A stretch of 14,269 nucleotides of DNA, taken from positions 1 to 14,269 of the forward strand of contig CADAXO010000050.1 of assembly GCA_902791885.1 (NCBI GenBank), written 5' to 3'. The notes below the pieces were generated by a model. It did not search any database and had not been told where the DNA came from. It worked only from the letters and a program-made list of their open reading frames with translations. How positions within the stretch are numbered: the first letter of the stretch is position 1; each line of letters starts with the position of its first letter. This document shows, in pieces, positions 7,382 through 14,269 of this stretch. This DNA is from Oscillospiraceae bacterium (GTDB lineage: Bacteria; Bacillota_A; Clostridia; Saccharofermentanales; Saccharofermentanaceae). The position numbers and the translations under genes were made by a program.

Positions 7382-7436
7382 TATAAATTGTGAAGTGTTG
7401 CAAAAAATAATTTACATATCGATAAAACAATAGAAA

Positions 7437-7465
7437 TTGTGATTTGATGCTTTATAAACTATCAT
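7437..7465 (+). promoter_or_regulatory. Promoter abutting the start codon of the sensor-EAL gene
   Basis: TTGTGA (7437-7442), a 17-base spacer, then TATCAT (7460-7465). A start 7 bases past the -10 falls on 7472, the A of ATG. TATAAA at 7453-7458 is an alternative -10 but has no matching -35 and would still leave only a few leader bases. Confidence 0.6.
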
Positions 7466-7471
7466 CTATTT

Positions 7472-10177
7472 ATGGTGAACCATGAACGTAAAAGAATAGC
7501 GGTGCTGATGGGTCAGCCCGAAGAATATACTCACGAGCTTTTCCTCAAAGGATTTCTTGAGGAAGCGTTTAAGCTTGATTACGACGTATGCGTGTTCTCC
7601 ATGTTTATCAAGTACCAGGATACCCCTGCAAGATCCATAGGCGACAGCGCTATCTTCAAGCTCGTAAACTACGAGAAGTTCGACTGCATTGTAGTAATGG
7701 CCGACACTATCCAGACTAAGGGAGTCGCCGAGAGGATCGAGAAGGATCTTCATGAGAAATATGAGGGACAAGTGCTTTTCGTTGATCAGGAAAGCGAGTT
7801 CTTCCCTTCAGTTCACATAGATAACTACGAGTCGGAGAAGGCTGTTATAAATCACCTTATCGAGAAGCACGGGTACCGCGATATCGCGTTCCTTACGGGC
7901 AAGAGCTGGCATCCGCATTCTTTGATGAGACTTCAGGCTTACCGCGATGCGCTTACGGAGCACGGGATCGAAGTTGACGAGAGAAGGGTTTTCTACGGAG
8001 ACTTCTGGTACACGAGCGGAGAGAGCCTCGCAGACAGTCTGACGGCGCCGGGGGAGAAGCTTCCCCAGGCAGTTGCGTGTGCGAACGACTGCATGGCATT
8101 GGGCTTCGCGAAAGGCATCACCGCCAAAGGTTATAGGATACCCGAAGACATAGCTATCGCAGGATTCGATTCCAATGATGAAGGCAAGCACAGTCCTGTT
8201 CCGCTGACATCAGTTCCGATGTCTTATGAAGAGCTCGGTCATAATGCGCTGCTTTATTCCGATGCCCTGATCAAGGGTGATGAGCCTAAGTGGATGAGCC
8301 TGCCGCCCAAGATGTTCATAGGCGGAACCTGCGGATGCGGCTGCGATGATGCACAGCCTTCCTACTACACCCGTAACGAGTGGGATACGGAACAGTCGCT
8401 CGGAACGATGTTCTCGCCGTTCAATCATATGGACGATGACATGATCTGCCAGACGACGTTCACCGGCCTTATAAGCACTATCTTCGGATGCATGCATCTT
8501 ATCAAAGGCTTCGACAGTTTCAGTCTCTGCCTTAACCCGAGTCTCGGCGAAGGAGGAGCGGAATTCGAGAGCATGATCATGCAGGCCATTAAGTGTGAAA
8601 GTGAAGCGAAGAAGAACGACCGCATCACTACAGACGAATACTTCAGTAAATCCTATATGCTCCCTGAACTGTACGAGAGAAGGAAGAAACCCGCGGTGTT
8701 CTACTTCATGCCGCTTTTCTATGATGAGAGTGTATTCGGCTATGCCGCATTAAGATACGACAACAGGATAGTCGGCATCACGAACGAGTACCGCGCGTGG
8801 CTTCGAAGCGTAGCCCGCGGAATTGAATGCTACAAGCGAAGTGACATCCTTATCGGAAGTTCGAAGATCGCTCAGCAGAGCATGTTCAGAGATCAGCTCA
8901 CGGGACTTCCCAACTATAAGGGATTCCTTGAGGAAGCCGATACGCTTCTGCATCTTATGCATAACAACGGAAACTACATCGATGCACTTGCCGTCGATAT
9001 TAAGGATCTTTCCGACATCAACGATAAGTACGGACGTCAGGAAGGCGATAAGGTCATAGTAACGGTTGCAAGTGCTTTGGAGAATGTATTCTCATCACGT
9101 AACTGCATGTGCTTCAGACCGGGTAACGACGAGCTTGTCGCATTGAGGATCACCAGAGATCCGGATGGTACCGAGATGCAGGAGGAGAAGGACAGATTCC
9201 TCGCGAGAGTCAAGGAGTTAAGCGAAGGCGCGGAGCTTCCATATAAGATCGATCTTTACTACGGCGTGGTCAACGGAAGCCCGACCTCATCCGAGAAGCT
9301 TGAGAGACTCGTAAATGTTGCGGTCTCCAAGAAGAATGTCAATAAAGCCGATGCCCAAAGGCTCAAGGCCGGTACATTGAGCGAAGAGGAAGAGAAGGTC
9401 GCGATGATCGTCCGTGAGATATTGGACGACAACAAGATCGCATATCACTTCCAGCCGATCGTCAATGCGAGGACCGGAGATATCTATGCGTATGAAGCTT
9501 TGATGAGGGTTCAGGTCAATCCGTATCTTCCTCCGCCGGTCGTCTTAAGATATGCCGAATTCTACGACCGTCTCTACGATGTGGAGAAGGCTACATTCAG
9601 CGGTGTAATAAGTGCGATGAAAGCCCATGAAGGAGTATTGTCCTCCGGACGCAAGGTCTTTATCAATTCCATTCCGGGATTCATGCTTAAAGGCGATGAC
9701 CTTAATATGCTCGAGGAGTTCGTTGCTACACATAAAGACTCCATTGTCGTGGAACTCACCGAACACAGTGAGATATCCGACGAAGATCTTAAGGAGATGA
9801 AGCAGATTTTCGCGAGGATCGGTATCGATACCGCAGTTGATGACTACGGCACGGGCTATTCCAATGTCTCTAATCTTTTAAGATATATTCCTGATTACGT
9901 TAAGATCGACCGCGCACTTGTGGCGGGTATCCAGGACAGTCCGCAGAAACAGCATTTTGTAAGAGATATAATCGAGTTCTCACATAATAACGGAATCAAG
10001 GCGCTGGCAGAAGGTGTCGAGACCCGGGAAGAACTCGAGACCGTTATTGTGCTCGGCGCGGACCTCATCCAGGGCTACTATACGGCGCGCCCCGAGAAGG
10101 AGATGGTTCAGAGCATCAACTCCCTCGTCGTCGACGAGATCCGCAAGGTCACCAAGGTCAAAGAGAATACGCTGTAA
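7472..10177 (+). CDS. LacI-type ligand sensor, GAF-like, degenerate GGDEF, EAL protein (probable c-di-GMP phosphodiesterase)
   Basis: It has 901 residues and no Shine-Dalgarno sequence; a leaderless mRNA is predicted. Residues about 7-285 resemble the ligand-binding half of LacI/GalR regulators: KRIAVLMG, HIDNYESEKAVINHLIEKHG, ACANDCMALGFAKG, and EDIAIAGFDSNDE. There is no DNA-binding helix-turn-helix and no signal peptide, so it should sense a cytoplasmic small molecule, perhaps a sugar. A Cys cluster, CGCGC (287-291), closes this domain. Residues about 310-455 look GAF-like. The GGDEF domain opens DQLTGLPN (474-481), but its signature reads GNDEL (551-555), so cyclase activity is unlikely and a GTP-binding regulatory role is possible. 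The EAL domain keeps EAL (675-677), Asn732, Glu764, DDYGTGYS (790-797), Lys811 and Asp813, Glu847 and QGY (867-869), as expected for an active c-di-GMP hydrolase. Confidence 0.88.
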   Translation: MVNHERKRIAVLMGQPEEYTHELFLKGFLEEAFKLDYDVCVFSMFIKYQDTPARSIGDSAIFKLVNYEKFDCIVVMADTIQTKGVAERIEKDLHEKYEGQVLFVDQESEFFPSVHIDNYESEKAVINHLIEKHGYRDIAFLTGKSWHPHSLMRLQAYRDALTEHGIEVDERRVFYGDFWYTSGESLADSLTAPGEKLPQAVACANDCMALGFAKGITAKGYRIPEDIAIAGFDSNDEGKHSPVPLTSVPMSYEELGHNALLYSDALIKGDEPKWMSLPPKMFIGGTCGCGCDDAQPSYYTRNEWDTEQSLGTMFSPFNHMDDDMICQTTFTGLISTIFGCMHLIKGFDSFSLCLNPSLGEGGAEFESMIMQAIKCESEAKKNDRITTDEYFSKSYMLPELYERRKKPAVFYFMPLFYDESVFGYAALRYDNRIVGITNEYRAWLRSVARGIECYKRSDILIGSSKIAQQSMFRDQLTGLPNYKGFLEEADTLLHLMHNNGNYIDALAVDIKDLSDINDKYGRQEGDKVIVTVASALENVFSSRNCMCFRPGNDELVALRITRDPDGTEMQEEKDRFLARVKELSEGAELPYKIDLYYGVVNGSPTSSEKLERLVNVAVSKKNVNKADAQRLKAGTLSEEEEKVAMIVREILDDNKIAYHFQPIVNARTGDIYAYEALMRVQVNPYLPPPVVLRYAEFYDRLYDVEKATFSGVISAMKAHEGVLSSGRKVFINSIPGFMLKGDDLNMLEEFVATHKDSIVVELTEHSEISDEDLKEMKQIFARIGIDTAVDDYGTGYSNVSNLLRYIPDYVKIDRALVAGIQDSPQKQHFVRDIIEFSHNNGIKALAEGVETREELETVIVLGADLIQGYYTARPEKEMVQSINSLVVDEIRKVTKVKENTL

Positions 10178-10233
10178 ATACACCCAAGCCTTTATAAAAA
10201 CGGCATTTTGTAAAGCTTTGGGTGGATTTTTCG
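10178..10233 (+). repeat. Hairpin repeat unit 1 of a tandem pair, terminator-like
   Basis: This 56-base unit begins directly after the sensor-EAL stop codon. Its ends, CACCCAAGC and GCTTTGGGTG, are complementary with one bulge, and the 3' arm runs into GGATTTTT, so it could act as an intrinsic terminator with a large loop. It shares 24 identical consecutive bases (10206-10229) with unit 2. The copies are 73 bases apart, separated by 17 different bases. Confidence 0.75.
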
Positions 10234-10250
10234 CCCCAAAACGCCCGAAA

Positions 10251-10306
10251 ATACACCCAGTCCTTTAAAATATGGGCTTTTTGTAAAGCTTTGGGTGGAT
10301 TTATCG
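10251..10306 (+). repeat. Hairpin repeat unit 2 of a tandem pair
   Basis: Second copy, exactly 73 bases after the first. The stem is CACCCA with TGGGTG, with an inner GCTTT-TTGT-AAAGC hairpin that unit 1 has only weakly. The loop halves differ while the 3' arms (10279-10302) are identical to unit 1. It is followed by GGATTTATC, a weaker T-run than in unit 1. Likely a duplicated terminator or a short dispersed repeat. Confidence 0.75.
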
Positions 10307-10365
10307 AAGAGTGGAACTGTGATGCTCGATATAGGGTGTCAAAACAGGATGTGGCTTACGGTCTT

Positions 10366-10392
10366 TTGATAAAAAGATATAAATGATAAACT
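10366..10392 (+). promoter_or_regulatory. Promoter abutting the methionine synthase start codon
   Basis: TGATAAACT (10384-10392) is an extended -10 ending 7 bases before the A of ATG at 10399. TTGATA (10366-10371) is a good -35 sequence, but the 15-base spacer is short. TATAAA at 10378-10383 is an alternative -10 that would leave a leader of about 9 bases. Either way there is no room for a ribosome-binding site or a leader riboswitch. Confidence 0.5.
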
Positions 10393-10398
10393 ATCGCC

Positions 10399-12696
10399 AT
10401 GGCGAAAAGAGATATAAGAGAAATAATAGGTAAAGAATTCTTCGTATTTGACGGAGGATTCGGTTCACAGCTGCAGGCGAGGGGAGTTCCCGCCGGCACG
10501 AACAGTGCAGAGATCAATGTCGACAGGGCTGATCTTGTATGCGCTATCCATACAGACTATATAAATGCAGGGTCAACCTGTATCGTTACCAATACATTCG
10601 GAGCTGATAAGTTCCATATTACCGACGATGAGATGAGAACGGCGCAGATCACTGCGGCTTGCAATAATGCCCGTAAGTCGGCGGATGAGGCCGATAAGGA
10701 TGTCTATGTCTTCTACGATATGGCTCCGACGGGTAAGCTTCTGAAGCCTCTGGGAGACCTGGACTTCGAGGATGCGGTCGATGCGTTTAAGGATCAGGTA
10801 TTGCTTGCAAGAGACCTGGTCGACGGATTTATCATCGAGACCATGACTGACCTTTATGAGGTCAAGGCTGCGATGATCGCGGTCAAGGAGAATACCGATA
10901 AGCCGCTGTTCGTATCGGTTACGTTCCAGGAGAACGGCAATATGCTGACCGGTGCGTCTCCCGAACAGGCGGTCGCATTGATCGAAGCGCTGGGCGCCGA
11001 TGTGGTCGCCGTTAACTGTGCATTGGGTCCCAATGAGCTTGAACCGATCATCATGAGAATGCTTAATACGGCGAGGATCCCGATGCTCGTTCAGCCGAAT
11101 GCAGGACTTCCTAAGTTCCGAAACGGTGAGACTTATTACGATGTCGGACCTGATGAATTCTCGGATTATATAAAGAAATTCGTCGAAGCGGGAATCTCCG
11201 GATTCGGAGGCTGCTGCGGCACGACCGAGAGACTTAATCCGACCGGTAAGAAAAAGATGAAGCTCGCATTGCAGGAGGGAAGACTTTACGACATCGTGGA
11301 TGAAGGTATAGCCCAGGTTGAGGCCGGTGCCGATGTGCTTGATGTCAACGTAGGTGTTCCCGGCATCGATGAGACCAAAGTAATGTGTGAACTCGTATCC
11401 AACCTTCAGGAGGTCATCGACCTTCCTCTCCAGATAGACAGCTCGAACCCCGAGACACTCGAGAAGGCCTGCCGTATCTATAACGGTCTGCCTCTCATTA
11501 ACTCGGTCAACGGCAAGAAGGAAGTAATGGACGCCGTATTCCCGATCGTCAAGAAGTACGGCGGAACAGTCCTCGGTCTTTGTATCGATGAAGACGGAAT
11601 TCCGCCGACAGCGCCCCAGAGATTCGCGATCGCCGAGCGCATCATCAACGAAGCCCGTAAATACGGGATCTCACATAAGAGGATAGTCATCGACTCGCTC
11701 GTTCTTACGGCGAGTGCACAGCAGAAAGAAGTAATCGAGACCGCAAGATGCGTAGGTCTCGTAACCGATAAATTAGGATGCCCGACGGCCTTGGGTCTAT
11801 CAAATGTCTCATTCGGACTGCCGAACCGCCCGCTGATCAACCGTACATTCCTGGTCATGGCACTCTACGCGGGCCTGAAGCTTCCGATCTTAAATCCGCT
11901 CGATAAGGAATTGATGGGTGCGATCGATGCTTTCGAGGTACTGAACTATTCCGACGTCAACGCGGAAGACTATATCTCAAGACACATGAATGACGTTGTC
12001 GCGAAGCCGGGCAGCGCACCTGCACCCGGAGCTCCTGCTGAAGCCTCGGCACCTTCCGATGCCGAACTCGAGGGTAAGTCGGCGCTCTTCAAGTCGATCG
12101 TCAAAGGCCAGAAGCATCAGGCCGTCGATGCGGTAAAGGCAATGGATATCGAGCCGCTGGCAATTGTCTCGGATCACCTGGTACCGGCGCTTGATAAGGT
12201 CGGAAGAGATTACGATAAGGGCGTTATCTTCCTGCCGCAGCTTATGGTGTCTGCGGAGACGGCGAAACTCGTTTTCGATGAGATCAAGGATAAGCTTACA
12301 AGCAACAGCGGCCCTTCCAAGGGATGCGTTGTGATCGCGACAGTGCAGAACGACGTGCACGACATCGGCAAGAATATCGTAAAGGTAGTGCTCCAAAGCT
12401 ACGGCTTCGAGGTCATCGACCTGGGCAAGGACGTGCCGCCCGAGACTGTGTGCGACGCCTGCAGGGAGTATAATCCCATCGCGGTGGGCCTTTCGGCGCT
12501 GATGACGACTACAGTGGTCTCCATGGAGAACACGATAAAGCTCATGAAAGAGCAGGGAATAGATACGCCCACTTTCTGCGGAGGCGCCGTTGTCACCGAT
12601 GATGTCGTAAAGAAGATCGGCGGCGACTACTATGCAGCGGACGCGATGGAATCCGTAAGGATCTGCGAGAAACTTCTTGAGGAGAGTAAAGCATGA
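10399..12696 (+). CDS. metH: Cobalamin-dependent methionine synthase without reactivation domain
   Basis: Transfers a methyl group from 5-methyltetrahydrofolate to homocysteine through cobalamin, giving methionine. It has 765 residues. The homocysteine-binding barrel (1-276) has zinc ligands Cys207 (VNCALG) and Cys272-Cys273 (GGCCGT). The folate-binding barrel (about 277-530) has ERLNPTGKKK, AGADVLDVNVG (309-319), NSVNG (368-372) and GLSNVSFGLPNR (466-477). A Pro/Ala-rich linker (534-553) leads to the cobalamin cap (about 556-636) and the cobalamin-binding fold (641-765), with DVHDIG (652-657) carrying the cobalt-ligating His654. The C-terminal AdoMet reactivation domain of E. coli MetH is absent, as is common in Clostridia. 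Unusual: the roughly 40-residue connection expected between GGCCGT and the GERxNPTG strand is missing, the two blocks being fused as GTTERLNPTG. No Shine-Dalgarno sequence precedes the ATG. The gene overlaps trmB by 4 bases. Confidence 0.93.
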   Translation: MAKRDIREIIGKEFFVFDGGFGSQLQARGVPAGTNSAEINVDRADLVCAIHTDYINAGSTCIVTNTFGADKFHITDDEMRTAQITAACNNARKSADEADKDVYVFYDMAPTGKLLKPLGDLDFEDAVDAFKDQVLLARDLVDGFIIETMTDLYEVKAAMIAVKENTDKPLFVSVTFQENGNMLTGASPEQAVALIEALGADVVAVNCALGPNELEPIIMRMLNTARIPMLVQPNAGLPKFRNGETYYDVGPDEFSDYIKKFVEAGISGFGGCCGTTERLNPTGKKKMKLALQEGRLYDIVDEGIAQVEAGADVLDVNVGVPGIDETKVMCELVSNLQEVIDLPLQIDSSNPETLEKACRIYNGLPLINSVNGKKEVMDAVFPIVKKYGGTVLGLCIDEDGIPPTAPQRFAIAERIINEARKYGISHKRIVIDSLVLTASAQQKEVIETARCVGLVTDKLGCPTALGLSNVSFGLPNRPLINRTFLVMALYAGLKLPILNPLDKELMGAIDAFEVLNYSDVNAEDYISRHMNDVVAKPGSAPAPGAPAEASAPSDAELEGKSALFKSIVKGQKHQAVDAVKAMDIEPLAIVSDHLVPALDKVGRDYDKGVIFLPQLMVSAETAKLVFDEIKDKLTSNSGPSKGCVVIATVQNDVHDIGKNIVKVVLQSYGFEVIDLGKDVPPETVCDACREYNPIAVGLSALMTTTVVSMENTIKLMKEQGIDTPTFCGGAVVTDDVVKKIGGDYYAADAMESVRICEKLLEESKA

Positions 12697-13364
12697 CAAG
12701 ACTTCGTGCCAAGAGACATATACCTGAAAGAATGGAGAGGTGCGCCGACATCTGGTTCGCACTCCCCGCAACAAACAAGGGCAAATGGAGGGAGACATGC
12801 GGCTTCCCCGCTGATTCGAAGCTTTTCCTCGAGATCGGCTGCGGCAAGGGCAAGTTCTGTGCCGAGACCGCGATGGCGAACCCCGACGTGCTCTACATAG
12901 CTCTCGAAAGGGAGTCTTCCGTCATCCTCGCAGCCATCGAAAAGGCTCACGAGCTCAAGATCCCCAACCTTTTCTTCGTAAATGCGGACGCGAAGAACCT
13001 CGCCGACTACTTCGAAGAGGACGAAGTCGACAGGATCTACTTAAACTTCAGCGACCCTTGGACAAGAAAGAAGAAGCCCAAGAGACGCCTGACTTACAGG
13101 GATTTTCTTAAAGTTTACGAGAGATTATTGAAGTCCGAAGGTCAGATTCACTTCAAGACCGATAATTCGTTGCTTTTCGAGTTCTCCGTGAGGGAGTTCG
13201 AAGAGTGCGGTTTTACGCTTTCCGAGGTCACGAGAGACCTTCATAACAGCGAATATGATGCCGGCAACGTAAGGACCGAGTTCGAGCAGAAGTTCGCGGA
13301 TCAGGGTATCCCGATCAAAAGACTCGTAGCCACGGCCCCCGTTAAGCCGGCAAAAGAAGCTTAA
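12693..13364 (+). CDS. trmB: tRNA (guanine-N7-)-methyltransferase TrmB
   Basis: Methylates N7 of a guanine (position 46) in the variable loop of tRNAs using S-adenosylmethionine. It has 223 residues, normal for the family. The start overlaps the metH stop (ATGA), with GAGGAG 8 bases upstream. The AdoMet site is LEIGCGKGKF (46-55). Other family blocks are ALERES (70-75), NADAKNL (97-103), NFSDPW (118-123) followed by a Lys/Arg-rich run, FKTDN (154-158), and VRTEFEQKF (193-201), which corresponds to the conserved TEYExxF region. Translational coupling to metH puts a methionine producer and an AdoMet consumer on one mRNA, though this may be coincidence. It ends 11 bases before a convergent gene. 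Confidence 0.95.
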   Translation: MTRLRAKRHIPERMERCADIWFALPATNKGKWRETCGFPADSKLFLEIGCGKGKFCAETAMANPDVLYIALERESSVILAAIEKAHELKIPNLFFVNADAKNLADYFEEDEVDRIYLNFSDPWTRKKKPKRRLTYRDFLKVYERLLKSEGQIHFKTDNSLLFEFSVREFEECGFTLSEVTRDLHNSEYDAGNVRTEFEQKFADQGIPIKRLVATAPVKPAKEA

Positions 13365-13375
13365 TTTTCTGTATA

Positions 13376-13699
13376 TTATTTAATAATTCTTATCGTACCG
13401 AAGAAGAGAACCGGCTTCGCGATGCCCTTGCATGCGTAGACGATGGCGATGATCTGGCATACGAACACGAATACTGCCCAGAACCAGCCCACGATCGGGA
13501 TGGGTGACAGAAGGTATGCGATAGCCATGACGAGGCCCTGATTACAGTAGAATCTTAAGTATTCCGAGCGCTCTCCGTTAACGTCACCGCCGAAATAAGC
13601 CATAATTACGCCCATAAAGCTTCCGAATGATGCGAATATTCCCAGGAATTTATCGAGGGGATTAACGGGTGTTAAGTAGTTTGCCTGCTGGTTTTCCAT
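13376..13699 (-). CDS. Small membrane protein, Tic20-like/DUF4870-like
   Basis: It has 107 residues. GGAGG lies 6 bases before the ATG. Hydrophobic segments lie at about 17-37, 53-71 and 73-92. The block YLRFYCNQGL (47-56), then IPIVGW (67-72), a hydrophobic segment and a C-terminal GTIRIIK match the pattern I associate with small Tic20-like/DUF4870 proteins. Their role in bacteria is not established. It converges on trmB with 11 bases between stops and no clear hairpin there, so the two transcripts probably overlap at their 3' ends. Confidence 0.75.
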   Translation of the reverse strand: MENQQANYLTPVNPLDKFLGIFASFGSFMGVIMAYFGGDVNGERSEYLRFYCNQGLVMAIAYLLSPIPIVGWFWAVFVFVCQIIAIVYACKGIAKPVLFFGTIRIIK

Positions 13700-13732
13700 A
13701 TGAAACCTCCTTTTTCATATAAAATCACACCC

Positions 13733-13741
13733 ATTGTAACA
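13733..13741 (-). promoter_or_regulatory. Extended -10 for the small membrane protein gene
   Basis: On the minus strand this reads TGTTACAAT, an extended -10 (TGn plus TACAAT). No good -35 is visible. The transcript would start near 13726 with a leader of about 27 bases holding the GGAGG. A second, AT-rich candidate near 13716-13724 (TTATAT) lies closer to the gene. Confidence 0.45.
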
Positions 13742-13834
13742 TGAAGCAAAAATCGTTTTGTCTCTTTCTAAAAAGGAATTTATCATTTACCCCTAAAATA
13801 CCCCAATATTACAACTATTTTACCGTCGGATTTC

Positions 13835-13863
13835 TTGTAAAGGCGGAAACTTCGTTGTATGAT
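13835..13863 (+). promoter_or_regulatory. Sigma-A promoter of the GAPDH gene
   Basis: TTGTAA (13835-13840), a 17-base spacer, then TATGAT (13858-13863). Predicted start near 13870, giving a leader of about 49 bases with AGGAGG at 13905-13910, 8 bases before the ATG. This is an ordinary leadered gene, in contrast to the three leaderless-type starts elsewhere in the window. Confidence 0.7.
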
Positions 13864-13918
13864 TTTCTACAGTGTAATTCAACACGAAGTAACTAGTTAT
13901 TTTCAGGAGGAAATTAAA

Positions 13919-14269
13919 ATGGCAGTTAAAGTTGCGATTAACGGTTTCGGTCGTATCGGTCGTCTTGCTTTCAGACAGATGTTCGGTGCTGAGGGTTACG
14001 AGGTTGTTGCTATCAACGATCTTACAAAGCCTTCCATGCTCGCTCACCTTCTCAAGTATGACACAGCTCAGGGTGGTTACGCTGGTGTAATCGGCGAGAA
14101 TAAGCACACTGTTACATCTGACGACGAGGCTAACACAATCACAGTTGACGGCAAGACTCTTCAGATCTACAAGGAAGCTGACGCTAACAATCTCCCTTGG
14201 GGTGAGCTCGGTGTAGACGTAGTTCTCGAGTGCACAGGTTTCTATACATCCAAGGAGAAGTCCATGGCT
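13919..14269 (+). CDS. gap: Glyceraldehyde-3-phosphate dehydrogenase, 3' end outside window
   Basis: Oxidises glyceraldehyde 3-phosphate to 1,3-bisphosphoglycerate with NAD in glycolysis. 117 residues are visible, about a third of the usual 335 or so. The N-terminus has the NAD-binding INGFGRIGR (7-15), then [15 protein letters not shown] (43-52) and ECTGF (104-108). The catalytic Cys lies past the edge. A strong AGGAGG precedes the ATG. Codon use is visibly more biased than in the neighbours (for example many GCT, GGT, GTT and AAG), as expected for a highly expressed enzyme. Confidence 0.95.
   Translation, partial: MAVKVAINGFGRIGRLAFRQMFGAEGYEVVAINDLTKPSMLAHLLKYDTAQGGYAGVIGENKHTVTSDDEANTITVDGKTLQIYKEADANNLPWGELGVDVVLECTGFYTSKEKSMA

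Noticed and set aside
10307..10398. SAM or cobalamin riboswitch ahead of metH
   Set aside because: No box patterns of those riboswitches were seen, and the predicted transcript starts at or within about 10 bases of the ATG.
11977..12798. 273-codon open frame on the minus strand
   Set aside because: It runs antisense to the cobalamin domain of metH and the start of trmB, whose motifs are unmistakable; its protein has no recognisable domain.
13365..13375. Terminator between the convergent trmB and small membrane protein genes
   Set aside because: The gap is 11 AT-rich bases and no stable GC stem is visible in it or across the stops.

Overview
The window looks like chromosomal DNA from an anaerobic Clostridia (Lachnospiraceae- or Oscillospiraceae-like) bacterium. 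The case rests on several things: many c-di-GMP turnover proteins, a LacI-type sensor fused to GGDEF-EAL, a secreted DUF4214 protein, a cobalamin-dependent methionine synthase without a reactivation domain, and AGGAGG ribosome-binding sites. This is inference from gene content, not a species call. I saw no rRNA, tRNA, CRISPR array, insertion sequence or phage gene. No gap between genes exceeds about 225 bases.

Layout. 1-948 is the 3' part of a protein made of two copies of one beta-rich domain, of unproven function. It is followed at 29 bases by a soluble PAS-GAF-GGDEF diguanylate cyclase (978-2201). A separately promoted membrane GGDEF-EAL protein follows (2317-4050). Next is a two-gene unit: a five-helix membrane protein with a C-terminal PEBP-like domain (4114-5256), overlapping by 4 bases a CPBP/CAAX-type intramembrane protease (5253-6224). 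A hairpin at 6226-6252 separates it from a convergent gene for a secreted PPC plus DUF4214 protein (6274-7251, minus). Divergent from that gene is a 901-residue LacI-type sensor, GAF-like, degenerate GGDEF, EAL protein (7472-10177). A tandem pair of 56-base hairpin repeats follows. Then come methionine synthase and trmB, overlapping by 4 bases (10399-13364), a small minus-strand Tic20-like/DUF4870-like membrane protein (13376-13699), and the 5' part of gapdh (13919 to the right edge).

How it fits together. Three proteins in the first 10 kb make or degrade c-di-GMP. By motif they appear to be one cyclase, one dual protein and one probable phosphodiesterase gated by a small-molecule sensor; neither intact GGDEF domain has an RxxD inhibitory site. 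The metH-trmB unit and gapdh are housekeeping.

The most interesting signals are these. (1) Three genes (starts at 4114, 7472 and 10399) have no Shine-Dalgarno sequence and each has a -10 element ending exactly 7 bases before the A of ATG, which predicts leaderless mRNAs. (2) Methionine synthase lacks the roughly 40-residue link between its homocysteine and folate barrels, as if deleted in frame. (3) A PEBP-like fold appears fused to a membrane protein and paired with a membrane protease.
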